Assembly: GCF_019279795.1 (NCBI RefSeq)
Contig: NC_056745.1
Span: 1,487,023,851 to 1,487,087,850 of the forward strand
Length of the DNA: 64,000 bases
Source: Protopterus annectens
Lineage: Eukaryota > Chordata > Ceratodontiformes > Protopteridae
Direction: 5' to 3'
The position numbers and the translations under genes were made by a program. Positions 21,845 through 34,439 of the stretch are shown piece by piece; position 1 is the stretch's first letter; every line of letters begins with the position of its first letter. Under the pieces are notes generated by a model. It did not search any database. It was given only the letters and a program-made list of their open reading frames with translations, and was not told the DNA's origin.

Positions 21845-24800
21845 TACAGATATACATATGACTACACATACACACACAGAGGTATGTACAGTAAGATACT
21901 TATGTAGTAGGTACACATAATATGGTACACCCATTATGCCTACAGTTAACACCCTAACAACTGGACACTGGATGAGCCACCAATACAAATGACATTTGTT
22001 GCCTGCAACATATACCCACAGACAGGTCATAGGATAAACACCACACACAGGTTTGCAGAAATGGAATACCTTTATTTGTGTACTATTACAGATTTATATG
22101 CCATGTCATATAGCTGTTCAGACACTGACATCCATATCAACAGAGTAATGCAACTGTGAAACAGTTACACTAATACAGTAGTCTGGAAAGGTCCACAACT
22201 GTTGCTGTCCAGGCCAAGCCCTTCAAATTGTACATTAGTAAAGACAGACTGGGCCACAGGATGCCATACAATCAACAGTAAGTGATGCAGGTGTAGTGTC
22301 CAGCAGCCTCTATCTACATTCTGTACACAATCACTAGGTGGTAAAGACTTCAGTTGACCAAATGGGATGTGACTGTTACATAACAAGGCATAACTGACAC
22401 CATCACAGGCACACTGGCAAACATAACAGTCTGTACGGACAGAGGCAGTAGGCCTGCAGTAGCCCACTTTATGTAAGTAATGTCAAGATAGGTGACATGT
22501 ACGGTACTGTACATCAGGATACCTTAAGTCAGCTTACCCCTGATACCCCCACATGTTGTAACAGCCTCGGTTATGTATGGTGCATCCCCCCTATACTCAG
22601 TAATACAGGGCCATATACTACTGTTACATACACTGGCCTCTGGAGTGCATATGGGCACACATGCATTGTGTAGGTGAAGCCCATACATATATGGCCCCAG
22701 CCTCACCGTATGTGTGGAGGATACATCAGCAGTGGGCTGCTGGCAGGCATGGCAGTCTGGTATACGTATATGTGAATATGTATCTCTATCTGTATATGTG
22801 TAGACATATACTGCTCTGTATATGTATATATCTGGATGTGTATATGCATATCTATATGCATATACACCACCAATCTATATATGTTGATATGTACATGTGT
22901 AATTATCTATATAGATATCTGGATAATCATACGTAGATATATATTCACCATATGTCCTGAACATGGGGTGTAGCCCTACCTCAACCCCTATAGTCCCACC
23001 TTCGTAATGCAAGGGGATGTCAGGCATGTGCAGCAGGTATATTAGCAGACTATTGCTATTGTAATAGGGATTATCTTCACAGGCATGGTCTGTGTGGGAG
23101 GTCACATCTGCTTTTCACATGTGTGCATTGGCTACTGACAAACATCCTCAGAACATCATAGTACAGTACCGCTGCAAGCATGTAATGCTCCTGTGGACTA
23201 CAGCAGAGATATAGGCCAATAGATATGGACATTCTGACACACTCTGTACAGTCCAGAGGTATACATACAACCCCTTAGTGCAGAACATGTGGACCAAGCC
23301 TGATAATATGGATGTTAACAGCCATGTAGATGGGTATAACACATAATGACTGGTATACATTCGCCCCCATAGGTTATACATTCACACACCTCTGTCTGCC
23401 CTGACACATAATAACTGCTGGTGCAGAGATGCCATGGCCACATACTACCCAATATATATTGACATACATCTGTACAGCATCCCAACGCTCTGTTTGACAT
23501 ACATGACTGTTAAGGGAGGACCAGCAGCAGTACATCTGGAAAGTATCTGGAAATGACACTAAGCTGCTAGGCATGTAACAAAGCACTGTGCAGGCTACAG
23601 GCAGACTGGCTCAGCACTGGCCTACATCTCCTATGGGGGAATGCACATGTACCTGCATATATAACAGGCTCTGCAGGCATGTCACAGCACAGGTTAAGAT
23701 ACACCTGTGTGAAAGTGCATAACCAAAACCAATGTGAACACAGCCACAGCCACATATGGTAAGCTAGCATAATATTACAATATATGGACTATCTATTCAA
23801 CACCATCCTCATATGTGCCACTCACACACTAACCCTATGTATACTGGGCCACTACACAGTGTGATCTGATGCCGGTTTGTGGTATGGGAAATGTGTGTGT
23901 ATGGCCCTATAAACATGTAAGCCAATATGGTAACATACAGTGGAGCAGCATGAAACATCAGATAGGATGGGACCTAGGACGATGATATCTACCACAGTCT
24001 GTACACAAGCCAAGATACATATTAACAATATGCACAATGTCGGCATTCACCATAAGTACACAGACCTCAGTACTGTACAAACAACTACAGAATGTTCAGG
24101 TCATGTCATCAAATATAACCCCTACTGTAGATAACATGTGTAGCAGTCTGATATCTCACTGGCTTGTTATCTGATATGATGATACTAATGATGGTGTACA
24201 GCACATATGCACCTCTTAATGCACAACATATGTACAAAGGTTGACAGAGTTGTGGCTGGAAGCGCATACGCAGGGCCAATATTGACATGTTGCTGTGATA
24301 ACCTCATACATTTACTGTTGTAACAGGGTTTGTTGCAACATATGTCCTATGAGGGATATGAGGTCAGTAACTGTCATGGCTTTTACCATCTACAGAGTAC
24401 AATCCTCACACTACCTTCTGCAGTTCACAGATTAATGCTCTGTGGGTAACACATGAAACCAAAGGCACAATACACTGCCCAGTCTGCAGATGACCCTACA
24501 GATGGGGATTCCTCATAAACATAGAACTGACATGGCAGGTATTAAAACATGTAAGACAGCCATATCCACACACACTCTGTTAAACCAATATTATCCAAAT
24601 GCAGTATAGCAGCACTTACATTCTGTAGACAGGTCAGGCACATCCCCCTCTTGTGTGTTGCCCTGTTTCCACAGTGTATGTTGTTAGAGGTAAATCTCCA
24701 ATCCATCTGAGATGCTGTTTGCCAAACAACAGATCTAGTTCCTACTCACAGTGAATGACTAGGGCCAACACCAACATGATGTTCCGAGATATTGGAGTGT

Positions 24801-26440
24801 GTTTCCATGCAAGTGGCTATGGGAATGTTACCACAGCTGTTCCACATGCAATCAGCTAGGAGAGGGCTGCAATTCTTGCAGAGGCCATCAGCTGATCATG
24901 AGCATCACTTAAAATGCACATGCTGCTGCCTAAGAAAAGCAGGTGTAGGTCTCCACATCCACCAGTGAGGGAGTGAGAGAGGCAGACAGAGGCATTGACA
25001 AGTCAGAGAGGGTTGCGAGAGTAAAACCTAAGCATGTTTGTGTCACACACCTACCAGTACAGGGTATCAAACCCCTGACAACTATGTAGTGCTATCACAG
25101 TCCTATGCAGTTATTGGATGCACTACATAGGTTACCTGTTGTGAAGTCCTCAGAACATATATGTGATGATGAGTGACATCTGCAACAGGGATATGGTAGC
25201 TATATGGTTGAAGTACACATGTCTGTCCACATGAACAGATGCCAGTGTCAACACAGCCACACTTTCACATTGACACACACACATTGACACACTTGGCAGG
25301 GCCAGGCATACAGCTCATCACTAGTGAGATTGCCACAACACATTACTGTGCAGGTATCACATGCACCACATTGGTCATGCAGAGGTTATATGGGCAAAAG
25401 GTATGGGGGTGTGTCTGGCATCAGACAGCATGCTTCAGTATGCCACAGGGGGTTGTAGTGAGCGTGGATGTGATCATATGCATCATACAACACACACACA
25501 GACACACAGGGTGCCAGTACTGACATACATTGGTGCAGTTATGCACGGGTATGTGGTGGTAGACTGTATCAGATGGCTGTACAAGGCTAGGTGATGGGTA
25601 TACCTTGGCATCAGGCCACATGACAATGGTCTGCATTGCGGCTCAGGGCTGTGGTTTCTACATTTGCCCACACAGGTGGGTATTGTATCCACCATCCAGT
25701 CATCTGGGTGACTATGGCGTGTGGCCAATGCTGTGCATCACTTGCCATGTATGTGTTCCTTAGTCCATGACATGGACAGTGTCTGGGATGTGCACACCTC
25801 CCACATGCATGCACAGTGACATGTGGAACTGTACCTGGGGTGTCTGGCCCATGTTGTGTACACAGATTATCATCAGATGTGCAAGTCTTGGCCACCTGTG
25901 GCAGGAACTTGTAATGGACAGCAGGTTACCCCTGCACCTACATTGATACCATGCTAATAACATTCTCTGGTGTCAGTAGCATCTATCCATACAGGGCATA
26001 TTTTCAGGATTGGTATGTCCTTTGTGGGTCACATGTGCTGGCACCACAGGTGTTGCAGGTGTCCAGTGGGAAACATGTGGAAGGTGCACTGTCTGCATGT
26101 ATGTGCCTACTGGACAGATGGACAGGGTGCCATCCCCTCTGTAGGCCACTGCATTTACTCCATAGTTACCATCAGTTGCCAATATGCAACTATGTGTATA
26201 AGACATGGGTTGAGAGTGTGCTCTGGGTAATACTGGGGTTGCTAACTGTGATTGCCTGGCCTTGATGTCACATGTATGGGTATGTATTTGCACCCCAGAC
26301 TCTCAGCTATTTCACATCTGTTATCCCTATACAGCGGACATTGTGATATATACTAGGGCCACCATATAAGAAATTTGCAAAACCCACTACATATTGGGGC
26401 CAAGTCACACACTCACACCCACCTCCACACAGAATACAAG
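21845..26440. other. TG/CA-rich low-complexity tract, no genes seen
   Basis: About 4.6 kb dominated by words such as ACACAC, TGTGTG, CATATG, TGTACA and GTATAC. CpG is very scarce and stops are frequent in all frames. A denser TATGTATA patch lies at 22,755-22,945. A tRNA-like segment (minus strand, B-box-like GGGGTTTGATACCC) at about 25,045-25,105 resembles the unit of the array at 26.5-27.9 kb. I see no protein domain and no LINE or SINE tail. Confidence 0.5.
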
Positions 26441-26443
26441 TTA

Positions 26444-26445
<2 letters not shown>

Positions 26446-26514
<69 letters not shown>
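26446..26514. repeat. (AC)n microsatellite
   Basis: About 34 AC units directly left of the ~230-bp tandem array. Confidence 0.97.
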
Positions 26515-26516
<2 letters not shown>

Positions 26517-27870
26517 GTCATGTCTGGGAGTAGAACCCCTCCCTAACTAGTTTCTTACACTACAGCACTACGCAATTATAGTACGAGCCATGGAGACTAC
26601 TAGAGTACTCCTTCCCCAAAGGTGTATATCACATTGGCTGACATCAGCAAGATAGCCAAAGTAGGGCATTCGACATGTACTGAGTATTACTAGCCTACAA
26701 TGAATTGCTCCCTACACAGACATTGGAACACACACAAAACCTACATGTGGGGGTATAGAACCCTTAACAGAGGTCTATATCACACTACAGCATGGAGCTG
26801 TTATACGTCACACCAGGGGGATTACTGGAGAGCTCCTTCCCAAAAGGTGTATATAACATTGGCTGACATCAGCAGGATTGGCAAAGTAGGGCATTTGACA
26901 TATACTGAGTGTGACTAGCCTCTAAGATATTGCTCCCTACACAGACATTGAAACACATGCAAAACATCCAGAACTGCATGGGTGGGAATAGAACCCTACC
27001 AGAGTTCTAAATCACACTACAGCAGTATGCAATTATGGTGTGCACTATGGAGATTACTGGTCTGCAGCCTTTCCAGAGGTGTATTTCTGGGTGGATGACA
27101 TTAGCAGCCTTGCCAAAGTTGAGCATTTGACTTGTAGGGAGAGTGACTACCCTAAAAAGCATTGTTTCCTACACAGACAGACAGACACACACACAATCGC
27201 ACATACACTTGCCATGTTTGGGATTAGAACACCTACCTATTTCATCACACTACAGCAGCACACAGTTACAGGGCACACTACTGAGATTACTGGGCTACAA
27301 CCTTCCCAGAGGTGTATTCCTAGGTGGATGACATCAGCAGCCTTACCAAAGTAGAGCATTTAACTTGTAGGGGGTGTGCCTACCCTAAATAGCATTGCCT
27401 TCTACACAGACAGACACACACAGTTGCCAAGGCTGGAGTAAAAACTCCTACCTAACTAGTTTATCACACTACAGCAGTACACAGTTACAGCATGTGCTAC
27501 GGAGTTTAGTAGGATACAACCTTCCCAGAGATGTATTTCTAGGTGGATGACATCAGCAGCCTTACCAAAGCAGAGCATTTAACTTGTAGGGGTGTGCCTA
27601 CCCTAAAAAGCATTGTCTTCTCCACAGACAGAGTAAGACAGACACACACACACATGTACACACACGCACACACAGTTGCGAAGGCTGGAGTTAGAACTCC
27701 TATCTAACTAGTTTATCACACTACAACAGTACACAGTTATGGGACATGTCACAGAGATTACTGGGATACAGCTCTCCCAAAGGTGTATTGCACAGTGGAT
27801 GACCTCAGCAGCCTTGTCATAGTGGGGCTATGGGGAGGGCAGAGTGTGTGCATGGGCCATAAACCATTCA
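26515..27870. repeat. ~230-bp tandem array, six diverged units, tRNA-like
   Basis: The phrase GG(C/A)TGACATCAGCA or a close variant starts at 26,636, 26,861, 27,093, 27,326, 27,545 and 27,797, spaced 225, 232, 233, 219 and 252. Each unit also has a CTACACAGACA phrase beside short CA runs, a TTATCACACTACAGCAGTAC-like phrase, and CCCAAAGGTGTAT or CCCAGAGGTGTAT. On the minus strand each unit carries a B-box-like GGGTTCTATTCCC or GGGGTTCTACTCCC. Length differences come mostly from the CA runs. The unit may be a tRNA-derived SINE that became tandem. No LINE-like tail is recognised. Confidence 0.85.
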
Positions 27871-28294
27871 TCTATGGGTTGACACGCCACATGCGGGCAC
27901 AACCTCGGTCATATTTCACAGCTACGTGTATACAGCTGCTAGATGACTACTTCCTTGTACAGTCATGTTGCACAGCTGGCATGTGCACCACAAACTCTGT
28001 AATGCTGACAGATACCAGTGGCTAGTATCTGCAGTGAGTGACATCTGACCCTCATGTGGTTGTGGCCCTTTGCCTGTGTGCTGGGTGGGACAGGCCTGGA
28101 TGGCTCCTTGTCATAGTCACCCTCTTTCACACATCTATGTATGTCTACCTTTGGCTTATTATAGTGTGTTGTCCTTACATATATGTCTGTAGTCCTATCT
28201 ACTGTGTGTGCAAAGCATGAGTGGTGCTTACTGAGGAGTGTCTGCACTAACATCTGTGACTGACAGATATGTCTGGTCCACTGGTGTTTGCAGA
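27871..28294. other. unassigned TG/CA-rich DNA
   Basis: Continuation of the low-complexity tract; no motif recognised. Confidence 0.35.
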
Positions 28295-28425
28295 CATGGC
28301 CTTCATGTGTTTAAGTGTGTGAGCATGCCCAGTATGACCTTCCAGTATGTTGTTGACTGATATTGCCTTCATTTCTCTAAGTGTATGAGCATGCCCAGTA
28401 TGGCTCCCTCTACTGAATGTGTGGA
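28295..28425. repeat. 66-bp direct duplication
   Basis: GAGCATGCCCAGTATG occurs at 28,321 and 28,387, with the preceding GCCTTCAT and AAGTGT words also repeated. Two units. Confidence 0.75.
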
Positions 28426-28528
28426 TCGAGTCCAGGTCATTTGTACTGCAGTGCTGACCTTTGTGTTGTACACCTACAGGTAGCATGCTGTCTCTGCAGG
28501 GTATCCGTTGATCATTTGGCATTGACTG

Positions 28529-28835
28529 TTACTACATTTCTGCATTTCTACATAGGATGGGGGGCACTCCTGACTATTTCTACATTTCTACACAGGATTG
28601 GGGGGGCACACCCGACTGTTACTACATTTCTACATAGGATGGAGGGACACCTGACTATTTATACATTTCTACACAGGATTGTGGGAGGGCACACCTGACT
28701 GTTACTATATTTCTATGTAGGATGGGGGGGCACACCTGACAATTTCTACATTTCTACGCAGGATTGGGGGGGCACACCTGACTGTGACTACATTTCTACA
28801 TAGGATGGGGGGGCACCTGATACTTGTATACATTT
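28529..28835. repeat. ~41-bp minisatellite with alternating unit types
   Basis: AGGAT marks each unit at 28,554, 28,594, 28,636, 28,675, 28,719, 28,760 and 28,802 (spacing 39-44). Unit type 1 has CATAGGATGG preceded by TTACTACATTT. Type 2 has CACAGGATTG preceded by TTTCTACATTT. They alternate 1-2-1-2-1-2-1, so the real amplification unit is probably an ~83-bp dimer. G-runs of 6-8 in most units vary in length. Confidence 0.9.
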
Positions 28836-29229
28836 GCTAGGACTGTACTGGTATGTCGGGTACTCCATTTCAGTCTGCTGTCTTACCTATCATGTTGACT
28901 AGAGGCATACCAGTGTGCTATGGATCTTAGCTTTTAACTACCTACATATTAGTTTCTAACTTCCTACCCTTCAGAACTGACATCCCACTGCCTGACCTGC
29001 TGTAGTCTGTCGGTGTAGGCCTGGGGGGAAGGTTACCTATAGGCCTCATTCAGAGGCCATAGCACCACCTTTGTTTGTGTTTGTCTACACCTGTCCTGCT
29101 GGTTGTGACTGTTGTTGGGTATGTGATCCTCCCTGAATGGCATGTGTGAGTCACTTACCTTGTGGGTGTCCCCATATTGAGGGTGGTGCTGCAGGGCTGC
29201 CTATGTTGGATGCACATAGTACACTCCCT
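28836..29229. other. unassigned, probably Harbinger 3' flank
   Basis: Lies just downstream of the transposase C-terminus (minus strand). No coding text or terminal inverted repeat recognised. Confidence 0.3.
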
Positions 29230-30411
29230 ACACATGGTTAGGCGCAGGTAGTGTAATGTTTGGCATCCCTTTTACTGTATGCGAGAGTCAGAGAGAGGTG
29301 TTATTCCCTGGGTAACCCCTGTGTCAGTGTATGTGCTATACGTTGCCTCTTTGCCAAGGCCAGGGCATACTGGGCATGCCTCCTTCTGCCTACTGGGGCA
29401 GGCTCAGGTTGTTCCTCCTCCGAGTCACTCTGTGCCTGTGCAGGCCATGGCAATGGTGGAGGAGGCTGTGTGGCTCTGCCCCGTGCTGTTCCTGCTGCAG
29501 TTGTTTCCGCAGGATCATATTGTGTAGCATGGCACATACAAGGACAATTTGGATCCATGTAGCTGGTGAGTACTGCAAGGCTCCACCGGATGTGTCCAGG
29601 CACTGGAACCGTGAGTTGAGCATCCCAGACACACACTCTACTATAATTCTGGTCTGTGTGTGTGCCTCATTATGGAGTTCTTGTACGGGTGCGTGTGCAT
29701 TTCTGATGGGTGTCATCAGCCAGGGCTCCAGTGCATATCCAGCAGGTGACCATGAGGGATGTCCCCATTGGCAAATCTCTAGTACAGCTGCATCAGATGC
29801 CAGATGTGGGAATCGTGAGAGCTTCCAGAGCAGCCAGCACCCACATTTATTATTATGCCCTGGGCATCACACATGACCTGGCAGTTGGTGGAGGGGAAGC
29901 CCTTGCAGTTGATGTAGACCGTTCCCTACTCACCAGGTGGTGCTTTGATGCATATGTGTGTGCAGCCTATAGCACCCACTACCTCAGGGTATTCTGCTAT
30001 TTGATGGAACAGTTGCATATTGCTGGCCAATGCCTCATGGGTGTTGGGGAAATATACGTGCTCACCGACATGTGCTGACATGGCATCCAGGAACTGGTGG
30101 AGTGCCCTGGATGGTGATTCCTGTGAAATCCCCATCATATCCCCAGTTGGCCTTTGGGAGGTACTTGTAGCTAGTATTCTTAGGCCTACACATACCTTGG
30201 TATCCATTGGAATGTTAGTTCTGTGTGTGTAGCGTGGCCAGCACAACTCAACAATTTGCTGTAGGAGGTCCCTGTCCACCCTATAGCGCTATACTATCTC
30301 AAACTCATGTAGCCCCTGGTAAGTTACCCTGGGCCTGTACACTCTTCTCCATCTCCTCACTGTTGGTTGGTGGACAGCATTTATATCCTCATCATCCTCA
30401 GACTCTTCCAT
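29230..30411 (-). pseudogene. Harbinger (HARBI1-like) transposase pseudogene (copy 2)
   Basis: The minus-strand start ATG is at 30,409-30,411: MEESEDDEDINAVHQPTV, then WRRVYRPRVTYQGLHEFEIV. An in-frame TAG at 30,289-30,291 follows, then RYRVDRDLLQQIVELC, MDTKVCVGLRILAT, GISQESPSRALHQFLD and CTHICIKAPPG to about 29,926. After another stop come GTVYINCKGFPSTNCQVMCD (first catalytic Asp), NVGAGCSGSSHDSHIWH (second Asp), and ECVSGMLNSRFQCLD (the Glu region), ending RKQLQQEQ plus a Pro/Glu-rich tail around 29,301. The order is that of HARBI1-type DDE nucleases (about 350 residues). Two stops and a frameshift near the C-terminus make it inactive. The KAPPG...VYIN segment is single-copy here, unlike in copy 3. 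Confidence 0.9.
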
Positions 30412-30597
30412 ATGCATTAGCAGGCAATCCTATGCAAATGAGGGGAAGGATAGTGAATCTCAGTTTTCCTCAGCATGTGAGTTAGGTCCCAAGACTGTAA
30501 GAGAAAGAATAGCTCGGTGCAAGCCTAGGAGTTAGGTGACATCATGTGGGTGTATGCCGGGTGCCCTCATTTGCATAGGATTGCCTGCTAATGCATA
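30411..30597. repeat. 187-bp element with perfect 34-bp inverted repeats
   Basis: The arm 30,411-30,444 (TATGCATTAGCAGGCAATCC then TATGCAAATGAGGG) is the exact reverse complement of 30,564-30,597. The 119-bp middle has no coding text. If the outer TA is a duplicated target, the arms would start TGCATTAG. The left arm touches the transposase ATG, so this is either a MITE inserted there or a palindromic part of the Harbinger 5' end. Confidence 0.95.
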
Positions 30598-30833
30598 GTT
30601 ACATGTCTCACACTGAGCCTCCTCCCTTACCAACCACTACTCACTGGCCAGATTGCCTTCTGCCTGCCATTGACTTGCATGGCAGAATAATGATTTTAGT
30701 TAGACTGCTTATTTTAGGTTTATTTTATTATTTTCCCCTGATCCCGTTTGCACGCCGCTGCCCTACACTTAAACAGCCGCGATCGGCTAAAAAAAATAAA
30801 AGTTGATTTTTGTATTATTTTTTTTTGTTTGCA

Positions 30834-30865
30834 ATGCCAATGGCCTTATACTTGGCCATTGGCAT
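30834..30865. repeat. 12-bp-arm hairpin
   Basis: ATGCCAATGGCC at 30,834-30,845 and its exact reverse complement at 30,854-30,865, with an 8-nt loop. It lies after an A/T-homopolymer-rich stretch. Confidence 0.8.
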
Positions 30866-33668
30866 GCTTGCTACATGATATGCAGCCTTTATTTGGGACT
30901 GTCACAGCTCCGTTTTGGATTTTGCAGAAATGTACTCGGTTACTAACCAATGACCTCTTTCTTCCTGGATGCAAAAATATAGAAAATAGCAAAAACAGAA
31001 AATAAATAAATTTAGAAGCAAAACAATACTTCAGTTGTGCTGCACATATACCTCTTGCTTCCCTCAGTCTCTATAGATGCTCAGCTTGGGCCTCTGTGTT
31101 TGCTGAAATCTCTGCACTGGCTGTGGAGGAAAGAGAATAGAATCACAGAAGAGCATTATGCATACCAGTCTTGCCTATATGCAGCCTTCTATCTTCTATA
31201 AATTATCTTTATCAGTGTACTTACACAACTGTGGGATGTTACAAGTCGAGAACTCATCCAACCACTAGTTGATTGCATCCCTATTGCATCTTTTCAGGTC
31301 AGCAAAGTGATATCTACTCTGTTCTTTAGTGCATGGGATTACAGCTGCACTGGAGACAGCCTTGGCCCGACTATTCCAAGCCTGAGACTTGTACTGGGAG
31401 CCAGTTTAGTCACCCTGCAAAAAACATTGGCTGTAGAACTTTACCAGGAGTCCAGTGAAGATTATGGACTCAACACCCTACCTTTGCACCTTAAATTGGG
31501 GACCTTCCCTTCTGCCACCAGACATGTCCAATCAGGGAGAACAGCAGCAGGTAAAAATAATGTCCTGCCAATGCATGTTATCACATTTATTGGCAGTGTG
31601 CAAACCTGAACAATGATGCCAACCACATTTGCAAATTGCAAGGTTAATCTGACACTTGGCATTAGTTTGAGAGTTGCTTGCTGTGGGAAATGTCAGGTGA
31701 TTTAACTTTGCAGACATGCACTGGGGCATACATTTCCTGAACTGATACATTTTTAGTTTAGGTTTATAAACTGATAAAAATTATTTTTATAATGTGAGAT
31801 TCAAGCCTATGCATAAGAGACAAAACAGTTTCTTCCACAGTGGTAATTTCCATCCTTGCCACAGAAAAAATGCTTCTCAGACATATTCATAAATTACATA
31901 TAAATGCACATGACAGACTGAGGGGTTAACCATCTATGTTTGTGACCTGAGAAAGTCCTAATTTATGCATTCAAGTGTGTATGAGTCTTTTTGAAGTCTG
32001 ACGGCCATCCAAGACCAGATAACACAATTATAATTACAGAAACATAGTAGTCAGTATATCATCAGTCATACATATAATGTATATGACCTCCCACCACTAT
32101 ACATACTTATTATTTATAATTATGTGTATTTTTATGTGATATTTAATATAAAATGAAACAGAACAATAAAAATATTTGGGATGTCATGTATTAGAACACA
32201 GGACTACTGCAGCCCTACACTTACACCTGTTGTCACAGGAATAGTTAAATAACATGTGTATATTTTCCTATTCATAACTAACTTCTGTATGTTAACTGCC
32301 AAGTAACATCACTTAGCATGTTTGCATGGTGTCCAACATACTTCACAGAATGTATCCATTTTAAAATTGCTTCCTCTCTGCAGGTGTTCTAGACCCGCAG
32401 GTGTTGGGAAAGATTGCTAGTGACGTTGCGCGATGGAAAGCAAAAGATGCAACAATATATCCTTTTTGAATTCGAGAATGTCTACATTCTGTCTGCTTCT
32501 TATGTGGGCCATTAGCCTCATTTTGCATCATAGTAAGTGTCATGCAAATGAGACAAGCAAAGCTAAACTTGTTTTATCCTTGTGAGCAGTGTTTATTAGG
32601 TTTCATCCTTAAAAGACAAAGGTGGGACTGAAACCATGATCGACAGATAGTATATGCTGTGTGCATCAAAGTATTTAGCAGATGTGCTGCACACACAGGT
32701 GATTCATAGGAGTAGTTAATGTATTGGTTATCAAAGGAGAGCATTACATGACATTGATTGTGTTTATCCATTTCCCATATTTGTGCTAAGCTGCACACTA
32801 CACAAATACTGGCATTAAAAAAAAAGAAATCTATAAATGAACCTTCAAAAAAACAGTAAGGGTGTCTTATCCCTCCTTGTCGCAGAAACAGCTTTGCAGC
32901 AGACAATAAAAATCATTCTGCATACAAGCAACTCCAAAATCATCCACAGTATTAACAAGACATATGGCACTTGTACACTTCTGAGTTGTTTGTACATGTA
33001 TTAATTTCAGATGTAGTGCAATGAGTGATCACACAACCATTTATGACTATTTGCAGAAATGCAGCTCTGTCTTATCTTTGTATGCTGTTCATTCTTCTCT
33101 TATCTGAGCAGCAATCTGAGACATGTAGGCTGTAAGACATTTTGTATCATTCTCCTTAAAATGTGTGAGAATATTAAATTGCAACAATATACACTTTTCA
33201 ACAAATGCAGGGGAGGCTGGATGTTACTGAACAGAAACTGTGAAATGTGTGCCACTTACATACATTTAAAACATTGATACAATTACCGCTACACTTTGTA
33301 AGTCTAATCTGGCTGACACACCCACTGGAGGTAAGGGAGTCTGAACTGCTGTTGTTTTACTTATCTCTGCCAGTAATCATTCACAATTGCAATCCATTAG
33401 CAACAAACACTGAGGGATTGCCAGCACTATGTTTACATCACAGAGCCAAGAATTTGTGAATCAGCAATTCTAATGAGTTCACACCTATTTTGCATCTTCA
33501 CCATGCTCATAGGCCTGAATCTACACTATGAAAAGGTAACCATGTAGTTAGGGAATATGAAGGTGAGGAAAATTTATTTATATGGATAACACTGAAGAAC
33601 ATTGCTATTACTTTGGTTTTCAGTTATATGGATATGCTCACATGTTACTAAATCTCTCTCTCTCTCTG

Positions 33669-33732
<64 letters not shown>

Positions 33733-34400
33733 CAAGTGTTACCTTTATTTGTATATCTGTATGCACTTCTTAGGCATAGGCAGTTTTGTCAGGGCATTTT
33801 ACTTTTTTAGATGCACAGCCTTATTTATTTTTTATCACAAGTGTTAATGTTACAACTGTTTCTTCTATTGTTATTTCAGTAAAATGTAAATGTCCTATAT
33901 TGTCAATGACACAGGGGTGTTAGCCTTCTAGGATTGCCCATAGAAAGCTCTAAGGGAGTGCTGGCCACAGGTAGTGGTGACTGGCAAGTGCATAACAATT
34001 ATGTGGTAAATGTGTACACATGTTTTTGGGACAGTTTGATTGTACTTATAATGATTCACTGATGTTTTATTCCTTCATTTGGTACAGAAATGTCATTTGT
34101 CTGTTGTTTTGGGGGTGGGGGAGCCAAGTTTGATCTCTGTGTTGCCACAACCAAAATGTTTGTACAGAGGTTTGCTTCGTTATTGCTAGTCCTTGCTTTG
34201 GATCAAACCTTTGCGTGTCGCTGTGATATGTTACAACCGCATAACCCTTTTTTATATTTGAAAAATTTGAACATTTTTCCCCCAGTGGATAACACTGAAA
34301 CACTAATATGTGTTATATGTAAGCAGGACTTTTATTTATGTGATATTTATGTGTAACATCCTTCTTTTGTGTTTTATGTCACCTAGGACCTTGGCAACTG
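30866..34400. other. unassigned, no genes seen
   Basis: No recognisable exon or transposon protein. A CG-containing patch at 32,384-32,440 (GACGTTGCGCGATGG) and an imperfect palindrome around CTCATTTTGCATCAT / TCATGCAAATGAG at 32,518-32,555 share the CTCATTTGCAT word with the inverted repeat at 30.4-30.6 kb. They could mark the left end of the next Harbinger copy. A microsatellite inside is listed separately. Confidence 0.35.
33653..33730. repeat. (TC)n(TA)n compound microsatellite
   Basis: Eight TC units, then about 30 TA units with one CATA interruption. Confidence 0.95.
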
Positions 34401-34439
34401 AGCGTCCCAATCCCCGCAACCCCCCCCCAGTGACTCCAA

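Noticed and set aside
28529-28835. CRISPR-like regular repeats
   Set aside because: The 'spacers' are themselves repeated and alternate in two types; the context is vertebrate transposon DNA, so this is a minisatellite.
29230-30411. A host HARBI1 gene or other domesticated transposase
   Set aside because: The frame has internal stops and a frameshift, two further decayed copies lie in the window, and no intact open frame of about 350 codons exists.
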